NCBI RefSeq assembly: GCF_900168295.1
Contig: NZ_FVZL01000009.1
Location: forward strand, 62,001-126,000
Length of the DNA stretch: 64,000 nt
Direction of reading: 5' to 3'
Source of the DNA: Arthrobacter sp. P2b
Lineage (GTDB): Bacteria; Actinomycetota; Actinomycetes; Actinomycetales; Micrococcaceae
A program made the position numbers and the translations under genes. Shown here piece after piece: positions 34,191 through 43,802 of this stretch. How positions within the stretch are numbered: position 1 is the first letter of the stretch; each line of letters begins with the position of its first letter. The notes beneath the pieces were generated by a model that was not told the DNA's origin, did no database searches, and saw nothing but the letters and a program-made list of their open reading frames with translations.

Positions 34191-36689
34191 ATGTCCCTTA
34201 TTCGCGCGCTCAGCAAGGACCTTGAGGCACGCAGCGATGACTCGTTGCGGGCGCTGTTCGCCGCGCGGCCGGACCTCATCTCCCCCACTGTTCCGGATTT
34301 TTCCGCCCTCGCCGCACGGGCAAGTGCACGGGTCAGCGTCCAGCGGGCCCTCGAACGGCTCAACCGGCCGCAGATGCAGGTCCTCGAAACCCTCCATTTG
34401 TGCACCAACACGGACACTGAGCACAGCGCCTCGGCGGCCGGTCTCAGGAAAATGATCTCCGGCGCCACGCTCGCCGCAGTTGAACGGATCCTGGCAACGC
34501 TGCAGGAACTGGCCCTGGTACACCGGGCATCGCCGCCGCACGGAACCCCGTCCTCCGCCGCCAGGCAGCGCTTCTACCTTCCGGTGGGCTGCCTCAAGGA
34601 CGTGGTGGGCCTTTACCCGGCAGGCCTGGGCAGGAGCTACACCGAGCTGGTCCGCCTCCAGCCGGCGTTCGCGCAGCGGGCGGTCCAGCTGGTCTCCGAA
34701 CTGCACCGCAGCGGCGTCGCGATCCACGACGCCACTACCCCCATGGAGGCAGCCCTCGCCCTCCAGCACTGGACCTCTTCCCCCGAGGCGCTGCAGGAGA
34801 TCCTCGCCGGAGCCCCTGAGCGGACGACGGCGTTGCTCGCCAGGTTCCGCAACTGGGCCATGGGTGCCGTCCCCCAGGCGCAGCGCAAAGCCTCCATCAC
34901 CACGGAGGGGTCCGACGTCGGGCCCGTTGACTGGCTTCTGGCCCGCGGCCTGCTGGTGCCGCTGGATGCTGCACACGTCGAGCTGCCGCACAGCGTAGGG
35001 GTGTCCCTGCGTGGCGGAGCCATCATCAACGATTTCACGCTCTCACCGCCCATCCCGGAACTGGGCCGGACCACCGCACTGCTGCGCAGGAACGCGGCGA
35101 TGAGTGCCATCTCGGAAACCCTGCGGCTGGTGGGTGAGCTGCTGCATGCCGTACGGGAGCAGCCGCTCGCCACGCTGCGCAGCGGCGGGGTGGGGGTCCG
35201 GGAGATGCGCCGGCTCGCCGACGAGCTCCGGGTGGACCAGGCACGCGTGGGGCTGCTGCTGGAACTGTGCGGACTTGCGGGCCTGATCCGGCTCGATGTC
35301 GATTCCTCCTCCTGGGTCCAGCCCCCGCAGCTTGAGTGGCTTGTCCTCCCCCGCCAGGAACAGTGGCTGTGGCTGGTGAACGCCTGGCTGGCCAGCGAAC
35401 GCGTCCCGTCGCTGGTAGGCCAGCCCGTCAATGGAGCCCAGGGGGCTGGAGGGCACCGCACGGCCTCCGGCAGCACCATCGTGGCGTTGTCCGCCGAGCC
35501 CCAGCGCCCCGACGCTCCCGTGATCCGCAAGCGCATCCTGGAAATCCTGCACCAGCTCACCACCGAAGCGGCAGCGGCGGACGGCACGGCGCCGGTGCTG
35601 GACGCCGCCGCGGTCCTCCAGCGTGCCGAGTGGGCCCAGCCACGCATGGCGCGGCGGTTCAGTTCGTTGATCCGGGGCGTCCTCGCCGAAGCCGAACTGC
35701 TCGGCCTGGTGGGATCCGGCGCCCTGAGCCAGCTGGGCAGCGCCTTCGCCGAAGACCGGCCCGATGCCGCCCTAGACATCCTGGGCGAGCACCTGCCTGC
35801 CGCGCTGAACCACGTCCTCCTGCAGGCCGACCTGACCGCCGTCGCGCCGGGCTACCTGGCCCCTGAACTGACCGAAAAGCTTCTGGTGATGGCCGATGCC
35901 GAAGGCCAGGGCCCCGCCACCATCTACCGGTTCTCGGACAACTCCATCCGGCGCGCCCTCGACGCCGGCTACGACGCCGCCGGCCTGTTGGACTTCCTGC
36001 GGGAACACTCCGCCACCGCCGTTCCCCAGCCGCTTGAATACCTCGTGGAGGACACGGCGTCGCGGCACGGCAGGCTGCGGGTAGGCGCGGCCGCCAGCTT
36101 CATCCAGAGCGACGACGAATCAGCCCTTGCCGAGCTCCTGTCCGGGCCCAAAGCAGCCCGGCTGGGCCTGGTCCGCATCGCGCCCACTGTTGTGATATCC
36201 ACTGCGCCGCCGAGGGAGGCAGCCCAGGTCCTGCGTAGCCTGGGCCTCTCCCCCACGGTGGAAGGAACAGAAGACCCCGCAGTCCGGCTGCGCAGAACTC
36301 CTGCCGCCCAGGAAAGCCTTCGGCCGGTCTACACGGCACCGCGCACTGCGCCGGCAGCCGAGGACGTGGACGCCCAACTGGCCGTGCTGCGGCACGCCGC
36401 TCCCGCCGTCGGACGCCATGCCCACGGCGGCCCTGCCCCGTCAGGGGACCACCCAGGCGAGGCGGCCACCCAGCTGGGGCTTGAGGCCCTGCAGCGCGCC
36501 ATCAGGCTGAAGCAGCGGATCAGCATGAACGTGGTGGACAGCCTGGGGAATGCCAACCTGGAAATCGTTGTTCCCTTATCGGTGAGCGGCGGACGCGTGC
36601 GGGTGTTCGACCCCGCAAAGGAAACGGAACGCGTCCTGTCCATCCACCGCATTATCGACATTGAGGCTGCAGAAGAACTGCACCAGTGA
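34191..36689 (+). CDS. Helicase-associated domain protein (Rv0862c-like)
   Basis: 832 residues. Starts MSLIRALSKDLEARSDDSLR. It belongs to the large actinobacterial proteins that precede XPB; the first third is helical, and the C-terminal region (about 640-830) contains a conserved domain ending SVSGGRVRVFDPAKETERVL. No Walker motifs, so not itself a helicase. It probably works with XPB in DNA repair or processing, as its constant neighbour. Confidence 0.85.
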   Translation: MSLIRALSKDLEARSDDSLRALFAARPDLISPTVPDFSALAARASARVSVQRALERLNRPQMQVLETLHLCTNTDTEHSASAAGLRKMISGATLAAVERILATLQELALVHRASPPHGTPSSAARQRFYLPVGCLKDVVGLYPAGLGRSYTELVRLQPAFAQRAVQLVSELHRSGVAIHDATTPMEAALALQHWTSSPEALQEILAGAPERTTALLARFRNWAMGAVPQAQRKASITTEGSDVGPVDWLLARGLLVPLDAAHVELPHSVGVSLRGGAIINDFTLSPPIPELGRTTALLRRNAAMSAISETLRLVGELLHAVREQPLATLRSGGVGVREMRRLADELRVDQARVGLLLELCGLAGLIRLDVDSSSWVQPPQLEWLVLPRQEQWLWLVNAWLASERVPSLVGQPVNGAQGAGGHRTASGSTIVALSAEPQRPDAPVIRKRILEILHQLTTEAAAADGTAPVLDAAAVLQRAEWAQPRMARRFSSLIRGVLAEAELLGLVGSGALSQLGSAFAEDRPDAALDILGEHLPAALNHVLLQADLTAVAPGYLAPELTEKLLVMADAEGQGPATIYRFSDNSIRRALDAGYDAAGLLDFLREHSATAVPQPLEYLVEDTASRHGRLRVGAAASFIQSDDESALAELLSGPKAARLGLVRIAPTVVISTAPPREAAQVLRSLGLSPTVEGTEDPAVRLRRTPAAQESLRPVYTAPRTAPAAEDVDAQLAVLRHAAPAVGRHAHGGPAPSGDHPGEAATQLGLEALQRAIRLKQRISMNVVDSLGNANLEIVVPLSVSGGRVRVFDPAKETERVLSIHRIIDIEAAEELHQ

Positions 36690-36702
36690 AGGACTCCCCC
36701 GC

Positions 36703-38349
36703 GTGAACGACGGACCCCTGATTGTCCAGAGCGATAAAACCATCCTCCTCGAGGTGGACCATGAGCTGGCCACCGAGGCGCGGCACGCCATTGCCCCGTT
36801 CGCCGAGCTGGAACGGGCTCCCGAACACATGCACAGCTACCGGCTGACGCCGCTCGGACTGTGGAATGCCCGCGCCGCCGGCCTCGACGCCGAGAGAGTC
36901 CTCGACACGCTGTTGAAGTACTCGCGGTTCCCGGTGCCGCATTCGCTGCTGATCGACGTCGAGGAGACGATGTCGCGGTACGGCCGGCTGCGCCTGGAAA
37001 AAGACCCCCAGCATGGACTGGTCATGCGGACGGACGACTATCCGGTCCTGGAGGAAGTGATCCGGGCCAAGAAGATCCAGCCCCTGCTGGGGCCCCGGAT
37101 CGACGGGGAAACCGTGGTGGTGCACGCCTCCCAGCGCGGACAGCTCAAGCAGCTCCTGCTCAAGATCGGCTGGCCCGCTGAGGACCTTGCGGGCTACGTG
37201 GACGGCACCCCGCACCTGATCGCCCTGAACGAGGACGGGTGGAAGCTGCGGCCCTACCAGCAGCTGGCCAGCGAGAATTTCTGGGCCGGTGGCAGCGGCG
37301 TGGTGGTGCTTCCCTGCGGGGCCGGCAAAACGCTGGTGGGGGCAGCGGCGATGGCCACGGGATCAACCACCACCCTGATCCTGGTCACGAACACCGTGGC
37401 CGCCCGGCAGTGGAAGGACGAACTGCTGAAGCGCACCACCTTGACGGACGACGAGATCGGCGAGTATTCCGGCGCGGTGAAGGAAGTCCGTCCGGTGACC
37501 ATCGCGACGTACCAGGTCCTCACCACCAAGCGCGGCGGGTTGTATCCGCACCTGGAGCTGGTGGACGGCCACGACTGGGGCCTGATCATCTACGACGAAG
37601 TCCATCTCCTGCCGGCGCCAATTTTCCGGATGACAGCGGACCTCCAGGCCCGGCGCCGGCTGGGGCTCACCGCCACCCTGGTCAGGGAGGACGGCCGGGA
37701 GGGCGAGGTGTTCAGCCTGATCGGACCCAAGCGCTATGACGCGCCGTGGAAGGACATCGAGTCCCAGGGGTACATCGCCCCGGCCGATTGCGTGGAGGTC
37801 CGGGTGGACCTGCCGAAGGACGAGCGGGTTGCCTACGCCATGGCCGAGGACGCGGACAAGTACAGGCTGTGTTCCACCTCCGAATCCAAGACCCTGGTGG
37901 TGGAGGAGCTCGTGGCCCGGCATGCCGGGGAGCAGCTGCTGGTGATCGGGCAGTACATCGACCAGCTGGACGACCTCGGCGAACGGCTGCAGGCGCCGGT
38001 GATCAAGGGCGATACGTCGGTGAAGGTGCGCCAGAAGCTCTTCGACGCCTTCCGGGCCGGCGACATCCAGACCCTTGTGGTGTCCAAGGTTGCCAATTTC
38101 TCCATCGACCTGCCGGAGGCCTCCGTGGCCATCCAGGTGTCAGGTTCCTTTGGCTCCCGGCAGGAGGAGGCACAGCGGCTGGGCAGGCTGCTGCGGCCCA
38201 AGAAGGACGGGCGGGCCGCCCGCTTCTACTCCCTGGTGGCCAGGGACACCCTGGACCAGGACTTCGCCGCGAAGCGCCAGCGATTCCTTGCCGAGCAGGG
38301 CTACGCGTACCGGATCATGGATGCCAAGGACGTGGGGCAGCCCGGCTAA
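36703..38349 (+). CDS. Bacterial XPB/Ssl2-type DNA helicase
   Basis: 548 residues. GTG start behind AAGGA. The N-terminal damage-recognition-like domain has WNARAAGLDAERVLDTLLKY; then WKLRPYQQLASENFW, Walker A PCGAGKT, DEVH box IYDEVHLLPA, GLTATLVREDGR and QRLGRLLRPKKDGRAARFYS. It is a 3'-5' superfamily 2 helicase. The name XPB rests on the arrangement and the RED-like VREDG motif. Thirteen bases after its partner gene. Confidence 0.94.
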   Translation: MNDGPLIVQSDKTILLEVDHELATEARHAIAPFAELERAPEHMHSYRLTPLGLWNARAAGLDAERVLDTLLKYSRFPVPHSLLIDVEETMSRYGRLRLEKDPQHGLVMRTDDYPVLEEVIRAKKIQPLLGPRIDGETVVVHASQRGQLKQLLLKIGWPAEDLAGYVDGTPHLIALNEDGWKLRPYQQLASENFWAGGSGVVVLPCGAGKTLVGAAAMATGSTTTLILVTNTVAARQWKDELLKRTTLTDDEIGEYSGAVKEVRPVTIATYQVLTTKRGGLYPHLELVDGHDWGLIIYDEVHLLPAPIFRMTADLQARRRLGLTATLVREDGREGEVFSLIGPKRYDAPWKDIESQGYIAPADCVEVRVDLPKDERVAYAMAEDADKYRLCSTSESKTLVVEELVARHAGEQLLVIGQYIDQLDDLGERLQAPVIKGDTSVKVRQKLFDAFRAGDIQTLVVSKVANFSIDLPEASVAIQVSGSFGSRQEEAQRLGRLLRPKKDGRAARFYSLVARDTLDQDFAAKRQRFLAEQGYAYRIMDAKDVGQPG

Positions 38350-38390
38350 GTGTGCACCGCGGCCCCATCGGCCACGCCATGGGTGCACAC
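38350..38390. repeat. Inverted repeat between XPB and DUF427 genes
   Basis: GTGTGCACC and GGTGCACAC arms (38350-38358, 38382-38390), with smaller inner complementarity. No U-run. It may be a weak terminator or operator. Confidence 0.4.
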
Positions 38391-38398
38391 TGGGAGGC

Positions 38399-38899
38399 AT
38401 GCGTCCGAAAATACGTCCGGTCATTCCGTTGCCAGGCCAGGAGTCGGTCTGGGACTACCCCCGTCCGCCGCGCGTCGAGCCGAGCCGGGAACGGATCAGG
38501 ATCATTCTCGGCGGCGAACTGATCCTGGACACCACGGATTCCCTCCGTGTCCTTGAGACAAGCCATCCTCCCGTCTACTACGTGCCCCGTTCCGCGTTCA
38601 TCCCGGGAGCCCTGGAGCCTGCACCCGGAAGCAGCTTCTGCGAGTTCAAAGGCACAGCCCGCTACCTCACTGTCCGGGGCGGCAGCGCTGTAGCGGAAAG
38701 GGCGGCCTGGTTCTACCCCGAGCCCGTCGCGGGATACGGGGACCTGGCAGACCGTGTGGCGGTCTACCCCGGCAGGATGGACTCCTGCGAGGTGGACGGC
38801 GAGCGCGTGCGTCCGCAGGCCGGCGGCTTCTACGGCGGCTGGATCACGGACCGGGTGGTGGGTCCGTTCAAGGGAGAGCCGGGGACCTTGGGCTGGTGA
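38399..38899 (+). CDS. DUF427 domain protein
   Basis: 166 residues. Single DUF427 domain: RIRIILGGELILDTTDSLRV, PPVYYVPRSAFIPGALEP, FCEFKGTARYLTV and ERAAWFYPEPVAGYGDLADR. Function unknown, possibly a small-molecule or oxidoreductase-associated fold. An SD-like GGGAGG lies only one base from the start, so the first codon may be slightly off. Confidence 0.85.
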   Translation: MRPKIRPVIPLPGQESVWDYPRPPRVEPSRERIRIILGGELILDTTDSLRVLETSHPPVYYVPRSAFIPGALEPAPGSSFCEFKGTARYLTVRGGSAVAERAAWFYPEPVAGYGDLADRVAVYPGRMDSCEVDGERVRPQAGGFYGGWITDRVVGPFKGEPGTLGW

Positions 38900-39244
38900 A
38901 CCCGCGGACTCCTACCTGCCGTGTCCGTGCAGCATAACGACTTGGGAAAAGGCGCAGACTGCGGGAAACCGCAAAGAGTTGATGAGGACATTGTTCGCGC
39001 ACTTTCCCGGCAGTACGTTCAGAGCGCTGGGTTACATATAGGCAACAGGTTCCGAACTCAGATCGGGACTTGAGGGCTGGGCTGACGGCCTGGTCCGCTT
39101 CGTAGAACGCGGCTTCACATGTGCAGATCGACCATCCTTTGCCCCGGCCACAACCAGCAATGACCGCTGGCTTCGTGCTGCCCAACCGACTCCGTTACGC
39201 GACGAAGCGACGACAGGAGTAGTCCGGCCGGGCCCCTCTGCGCG
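38900..39244. other. Gene-poor spacer before a surface protein gene
   Basis: About 350 bp without a convincing gene. Base use looks less G+C-rich than its neighbours. Short frames on both strands have no homology I can recognise. The last part leads into the sigma-factor remnant. Promoter elements for the downstream secreted protein are probably here but none is clear. Confidence 0.4.
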
Positions 39245-39352
39245 GGCCACGACCGATCAAATATTGGGGAGATGCTGGGGATTTCGCCGGCGCAGGTCAC
39301 CTGCCTGCTCCGAAACATCATTCGCCACTCTGAAGTGAGCACACACCCATGA
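39245..39352 (+). pseudogene. Remnant of a sigma-70-family factor (region 4.2)
   Basis: The plus-strand frame over 39245-39352 reads GHDRSNIGEMLGISPAQVTC then LLRNIIRHSEVSTHP and a TGA. This closely resembles the C-terminal helix-turn-helix of SigB/SigF-type sigma factors (for example IAE.LGVSQMQVSRLL). No start codon or upstream sigma regions fit, so it looks like a decayed 3' end. Its stop overlaps the ATG of the surface protein gene. Confidence 0.5.
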
Positions 39353-41316
39353 AAAACATTACGCGCGCCCGTTGGGGCGCGGGAATCGCCTGTCTGGCTC
39401 TAATCCTTTCCGGCGTTACATCGGCACAGGCAAACCTGCCCGGTAGTCCCTTCGACGCCGGTGACGGCAACCTGTTGGTGAATGGCGTTGAGGACGACTG
39501 GGCCAATGCGGCGATCAGCTGCACCGGCACAATTGTTGGTTGCGGCCTGGACCTGCCCACAGGCCAACAGGACAACTCGTTCGGACAGGGAACCAAGGAA
39601 GACACCCCTGTACCGACTGTCGTCTCAGGCCAGGTCCCAAACAACAAGAGCGATTTGACGCGCTTCTATTCGAAACTGAAGACCGAAGCCAACGGCAAGG
39701 ATTACGCCTACTTAGCGTGGGAGCGGGTCCAGGAGCCCAACGGCACCACCAACATGGACTTCGAGTTCAATAAGTCCGCCGCTGTTTCCGCCAATGGCGT
39801 CACCCCTGTCCGCAGTGACGGTGATGTCCTGATTAAGTATGATCTTGCCCAGGGCGGCGTTACTCCCGTGCTCGGCTACCATCTGTGGACGACTACGGGC
39901 GCCCCGGCTTCAGTTTGTGAAGCGTCGAATACTGTTCCTTGCTGGGGCAAAGTCCAACCCCTCGACGGGAACTTCGAAGCGTCCATCAACACGGAAGCGG
40001 TGGTAGATCCGATCAACCCTGACGCTCCCCGCAGCCTTAGCGTGCGCACTTTCGGCGAGGCAGCCATCAACCTGACTGATTCCAACATCATTCCTGCAAA
40101 TACCTGCGAAACGTTCAGCGGTGCATATCTGAAGAGCCGTTCCTCGGACTCTTTCACCGCAGCGCTGAAAGACTTCATCGCCCCTGTGCCGCTCAACTTC
40201 TCCAAGTGCGGCTCCATCAAGATCCGTAAGGCTACAGTGGGCGGCGATGGAACTTTCGGTTACACCACTACCGGCGGTTTGACTCCCGCCACCTTCACCC
40301 TCAGCAACGGCGGCCTTCGCGACTACGGCTCGGCCCTCCAGCCAGGTTCCTACACCATCACCGAAAACAGCCTTCCTGCAGGGTGGGACCTGACGAGTAT
40401 CAGTTGTACGGTGACGGGCACGGGGACCTCTGCGGCACAATCAGGCACCAGCGCAACCATCAACATCACGCTCGGCTTCCAGGGCACCGTCGACTGCACT
40501 TACACCAACACCGCCCGCGCAACCATCATCGTGGAGAAGCAGACAGTTCCTGACGGAACGGCAGGAACGTTCGCCTTTACGAGTGATGTTGCCGGGCTGA
40601 ACGGATCCATCAGCGACGGTCAAACGTTGACAGCAGCAGGCATCCTGCCCGGCACGTACACGGCGACGGAAACCGACCCGGCGCCGGGGTTCGACCTCAC
40701 AGGAATCGCTTGCGACGACTCCAACAGCACCGGCAATGTGGCAACACGGACGGCCACGTTCGTTGCAGCGGCCGGTGAGACGGTCAAGTGCACGTTCACG
40801 AACAGCCAGAGGGGACGCATCAATGTATTGAAGACCGATGACGACACTCCCGGCGTTCCGCTCGCCGGTGCTGTCTTCACGCTGTACGCCGATGCCGCAC
40901 CTACCGGTGGTACAGGGCCTGGCGCCGAAGACGCGGCAACGGCATTCACCTGCACGACGACGGACGCTGGCACCTGCTCGTTCCTGAACATTGTCCAGGG
41001 CAGTTACTGGGTGGTTGAAACGACGACTCCTGCAGGGCATGACACCGCAACTGCTCAACTTGCGACTGTGGGCGCCGGCGGGACTGTGTCCCTCACGTTC
41101 GTAGATCCGCGCGACTTCAAGATCATCGTGCTGGTCTGCAAGGAAGCCGATAACTCGTTGTACTCAAGCACAGTGACCGTGGACGGTGAGGACAAGACCT
41201 CACTGGGTACGACCCCATCGGGGCTTACCTCCGCTCAGCTGTGTGCCTTGGGTGGAGCCACCTATGGCGACAAGAGCTACGGTAATCACGATTCGAATGT
41301 GAACATCCCTCAATAG
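39349..41316 (+). CDS. Large secreted protein with prealbumin-like repeat domains
   Basis: 655 residues. Signal peptide MKNITRARWGAGIACLALIL...AQA (cut near residue 29). Residues about 30-290 form a beta-rich region. Then about three SpaA/prealbumin-like modules repeat the pattern PGSYTITENSLPAGWDLT, then PGTYTATETDPAPGFDLTGI, then QGSYWVVETTTPAGHDT, with paired Cys. The tail (about 592-655) is distinct. There is no LPXTG, sorting signal or C-terminal membrane span. It may be released or bind the wall by another route. The first base of the gene overlaps the sigma remnant's stop. Confidence 0.82.
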   Translation: MKNITRARWGAGIACLALILSGVTSAQANLPGSPFDAGDGNLLVNGVEDDWANAAISCTGTIVGCGLDLPTGQQDNSFGQGTKEDTPVPTVVSGQVPNNKSDLTRFYSKLKTEANGKDYAYLAWERVQEPNGTTNMDFEFNKSAAVSANGVTPVRSDGDVLIKYDLAQGGVTPVLGYHLWTTTGAPASVCEASNTVPCWGKVQPLDGNFEASINTEAVVDPINPDAPRSLSVRTFGEAAINLTDSNIIPANTCETFSGAYLKSRSSDSFTAALKDFIAPVPLNFSKCGSIKIRKATVGGDGTFGYTTTGGLTPATFTLSNGGLRDYGSALQPGSYTITENSLPAGWDLTSISCTVTGTGTSAAQSGTSATINITLGFQGTVDCTYTNTARATIIVEKQTVPDGTAGTFAFTSDVAGLNGSISDGQTLTAAGILPGTYTATETDPAPGFDLTGIACDDSNSTGNVATRTATFVAAAGETVKCTFTNSQRGRINVLKTDDDTPGVPLAGAVFTLYADAAPTGGTGPGAEDAATAFTCTTTDAGTCSFLNIVQGSYWVVETTTPAGHDTATAQLATVGAGGTVSLTFVDPRDFKIIVLVCKEADNSLYSSTVTVDGEDKTSLGTTPSGLTSAQLCALGGATYGDKSYGNHDSNVNIPQ

Positions 41317-41328
41317 ACGCGTTGTGAC

Positions 41329-41411
41329 GATGGGTCAAGCCCCGGGCTCGACCCATCACGAATGGAGTACTGACAGGCAGGGTCCGCGGCGTACTGGCCG
41401 CGGACCCTGCC
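41329..41411 (+). terminator. Pair of hairpins after the surface protein gene
   Basis: First hairpin GATGGGTC/GACCCATC (41329-41357). Second is a perfect 15-bp stem (41376-41390 with 41397-41411), then TTGTG. Only the second is strong; it separates the surface protein from the two-component genes. Confidence 0.75.
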
Positions 41412-41502
41412 TTGTGCGTGGTACGTCGCCTGTCCGTTGGCGTCCATAAAACATTCATCCTGCATCCAGACAACTCCCAGAGACTGGGAGCATGATGGGA
41501 GC

Positions 41503-42213
41503 ATGAACAAGAACGGCCCAGAAGCGAAGCTCCTCGTTGTCGACGACGAACCCAACATCCGCGAGCTGCTGTCCACCTCGCTGCGGTTCGCAGGGTTCGA
41601 GGTGGTTTCGGCGGCCAACGGCCGGGATGCCCTGGCGGCTGCGGATACGCACACCCCCGACCTGGCCGTGCTGGACGTCATGCTTCCGGACATGGACGGG
41701 TTCACCGTCACCCGCAAGCTCCGCGCATCGGGCAAGCACTTCCCGGTGCTGTTCCTGACCGCCAAGGATGACACCGAGGACAAGGTCACCGGCCTCACGG
41801 TGGGCGGGGACGACTATGTCACCAAACCCTTCAGCCTCGACGAAGTGGTGGCCCGGATCCGCGCTGTCCTGCGGCGCACCCAGCCCCTGCTGGACGACGA
41901 CGCCGTCATCCGCGTCGGCGACCTGGAACTCGACGACGACGCCCACGAGGTCCGCCGCGGCGGCACCGTCATCGAGCTCTCCCCCACCGAGTTCAAACTG
42001 CTGCGCTACCTCATGCTGAACCCCAACCGTGTGCTGTCCAAGTCCCAGATCCTTGACCACGTGTGGGAGTACGACTTCAACGGCGATGCGTCCATTGTGG
42101 AGTCCTACATTTCCTACCTGCGCCGTAAGGTGGACATCGATCCCGAGGCCCCGGCGCTTATCCAGACCAAGCGCGGCGTGGGCTACGTGCTGCGGACGGC
42201 AGAAAAGCGCTGA
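41503..42213 (+). CDS. OmpR/PhoB-family response regulator
   Basis: 236 residues. Receiver domain with acidic pair DDEPN, phospho-acceptor Asp in AVLDVMLPDMDGF (about residue 54), and Lys in DDYVTKPFS. Winged-helix output domain ends KRGVGYVLRTAEKR. Two bases before the kinase, so a co-expressed pair. The ATG is chosen for its GGGAG; two upstream ATGs are in other frames. Confidence 0.94.
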   Translation: MNKNGPEAKLLVVDDEPNIRELLSTSLRFAGFEVVSAANGRDALAAADTHTPDLAVLDVMLPDMDGFTVTRKLRASGKHFPVLFLTAKDDTEDKVTGLTVGGDDYVTKPFSLDEVVARIRAVLRRTQPLLDDDAVIRVGDLELDDDAHEVRRGGTVIELSPTEFKLLRYLMLNPNRVLSKSQILDHVWEYDFNGDASIVESYISYLRRKVDIDPEAPALIQTKRGVGYVLRTAEKR

Positions 42214-42215
42214 CC

Positions 42216-43694
42216 TTGCTGGAGCGGTGGAAGTCGTCCTCCCTCAGGACGCAGCTGGTGGCCATGATCATGGCCCTGCTGATCGTGGCGTTGACGGTGA
42301 CCGGTGCGGGCACCCTTGCGCTGCTGCACAGCTTCCTGCAGGGACAGGTGGATGACAAGCTGAATGCGGCGGTGCGCCTCGCCGAAGAGCAGGGTTCCTT
42401 CACCCAGCTGCAGGCGCCCAGCCCGAGGGTTCCCACCGACTACTCGCTGACGCTTTTTGTTCCCGACGAGGAGCCCTTCCCACTCAGCCGGGACACTGAC
42501 GGGGGCGGTCCCGATATCAGCTCCATGTCGGTGGAGCAGGCCCAGTTGCGTGGCGGTTTGCCTTACCAGGTAAGGGGCACGGACGGCGAGAACTGGCGGG
42601 TGGTTGCCGTTAGGGTCCTCGCCAACAACCGTCCCGCCGTCGTGGTTATTGGGCTGCCGCTCCAAAGCGTTGATGACGTCCTCAAGCACGCCACGCTGGT
42701 GGTCATCGGGGTGGGCCTGCTCACGCTCCTGTTGGCCTCGTTGATTGCGAGCTGGACCGTCTCCCGGTCCTTCCGGCCCCTGGCGCGGGTGGAGAAAACG
42801 GCAGCCGCCATTGCTGCCGGCGACCTGTCCCGGCGTGTGGAGGTGGAAAATCCGGCTACCGAGCTCGGCCGGCTCAGCAGTTCGTTGAACGCCATGCTCG
42901 CCCACATCGAAACCGCCTTCGCGGCTCGCACCGCTTCCGAGGCAAGGATGCGCCGTTTCGCCGCCGACGCTTCCCACGAACTGCGCACCCCGCTGGTGAC
43001 CATCCGCGGCTTCTCCGAGCTGTACCGCCACGGGGCATTGACCACGGACGAGGATGTGGCAACCGCCATGGGCCGGATCGAAAGCGAAGCCAAGCGCATG
43101 GGGTCCATGGTGGAGGATCTGCTGCTTCTGGCCCGGCTTGATGAGCAGCGCCCGCTCCAGCAGAAGCCCGTGGACCTGCAGCTGGTTGCCCACGATGCTG
43201 TGGTGGACACCAAGGCCGGCGCCCGTTCGAGAGTGATTTCGTTGACCGGGCTCGACGGCGGGACCGCCACTCCGGCCCCGGTCCTGGGCGACGAAGCCAA
43301 ACTCCGCCAGGTGGTGGGCAACCTCGTGGGCAATGCCTTGCGTTACACCCCCGAGGGCTCGCCCATTGAACTTGCGGTCGGGGTGCGGACCGTGGACGGG
43401 GAAGCCCGCTCCATTATCGAAGTACGCGACCACGGGCCGGGCATTTCCGACGAGGATGCGTCCAAGGTCTTTGAGCGTTTCTACCGGGCAGACACCTCCC
43501 GGACCCGGGAAACGGGCGGCAGCGGACTGGGCCTGGCCATTGTGGCTGCGATCGTGGGATCCCACGGTGGTTCCGTGCGGGTGGAAACCACCGACGGCGG
43601 CGGCGCCACCCTGGTGGTCAGCCTCCCCTACCGCGGCGACCCGCCGGAGCGGGCGGACACCCAAGGCAGTGACGGCGAGGTTATCCACATATAG
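42216..43694 (+). CDS. Membrane sensor histidine kinase
   Basis: 492 residues. TTG start. Spans at about 15-37 and 172-192 flank a sensor domain of about 130 residues; then HAMP, HisKA with ASHELRTPLVTIRGFSELYR (phospho-His), N-box VVGNLVGNALRYTPEG, DHGPGISDEDA, and the G-boxes GGSGLGLAIV. Partner of the adjacent regulator. Signal unknown. Confidence 0.93.
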   Translation: MLERWKSSSLRTQLVAMIMALLIVALTVTGAGTLALLHSFLQGQVDDKLNAAVRLAEEQGSFTQLQAPSPRVPTDYSLTLFVPDEEPFPLSRDTDGGGPDISSMSVEQAQLRGGLPYQVRGTDGENWRVVAVRVLANNRPAVVVIGLPLQSVDDVLKHATLVVIGVGLLTLLLASLIASWTVSRSFRPLARVEKTAAAIAAGDLSRRVEVENPATELGRLSSSLNAMLAHIETAFAARTASEARMRRFAADASHELRTPLVTIRGFSELYRHGALTTDEDVATAMGRIESEAKRMGSMVEDLLLLARLDEQRPLQQKPVDLQLVAHDAVVDTKAGARSRVISLTGLDGGTATPAPVLGDEAKLRQVVGNLVGNALRYTPEGSPIELAVGVRTVDGEARSIIEVRDHGPGISDEDASKVFERFYRADTSRTRETGGSGLGLAIVAAIVGSHGGSVRVETTDGGGATLVVSLPYRGDPPERADTQGSDGEVIHI

Positions 43695-43802
43695 CCTCCG
43701 GCCGTGGCAGGGGCAACAGGGGCATCCATAGGCTCGTTGCAGCAGCCCGGAACAGCCGGGCAGGGAAGCGCACCGCTGCCCATCTCAGCGAAAGGCACTG
43801 CC

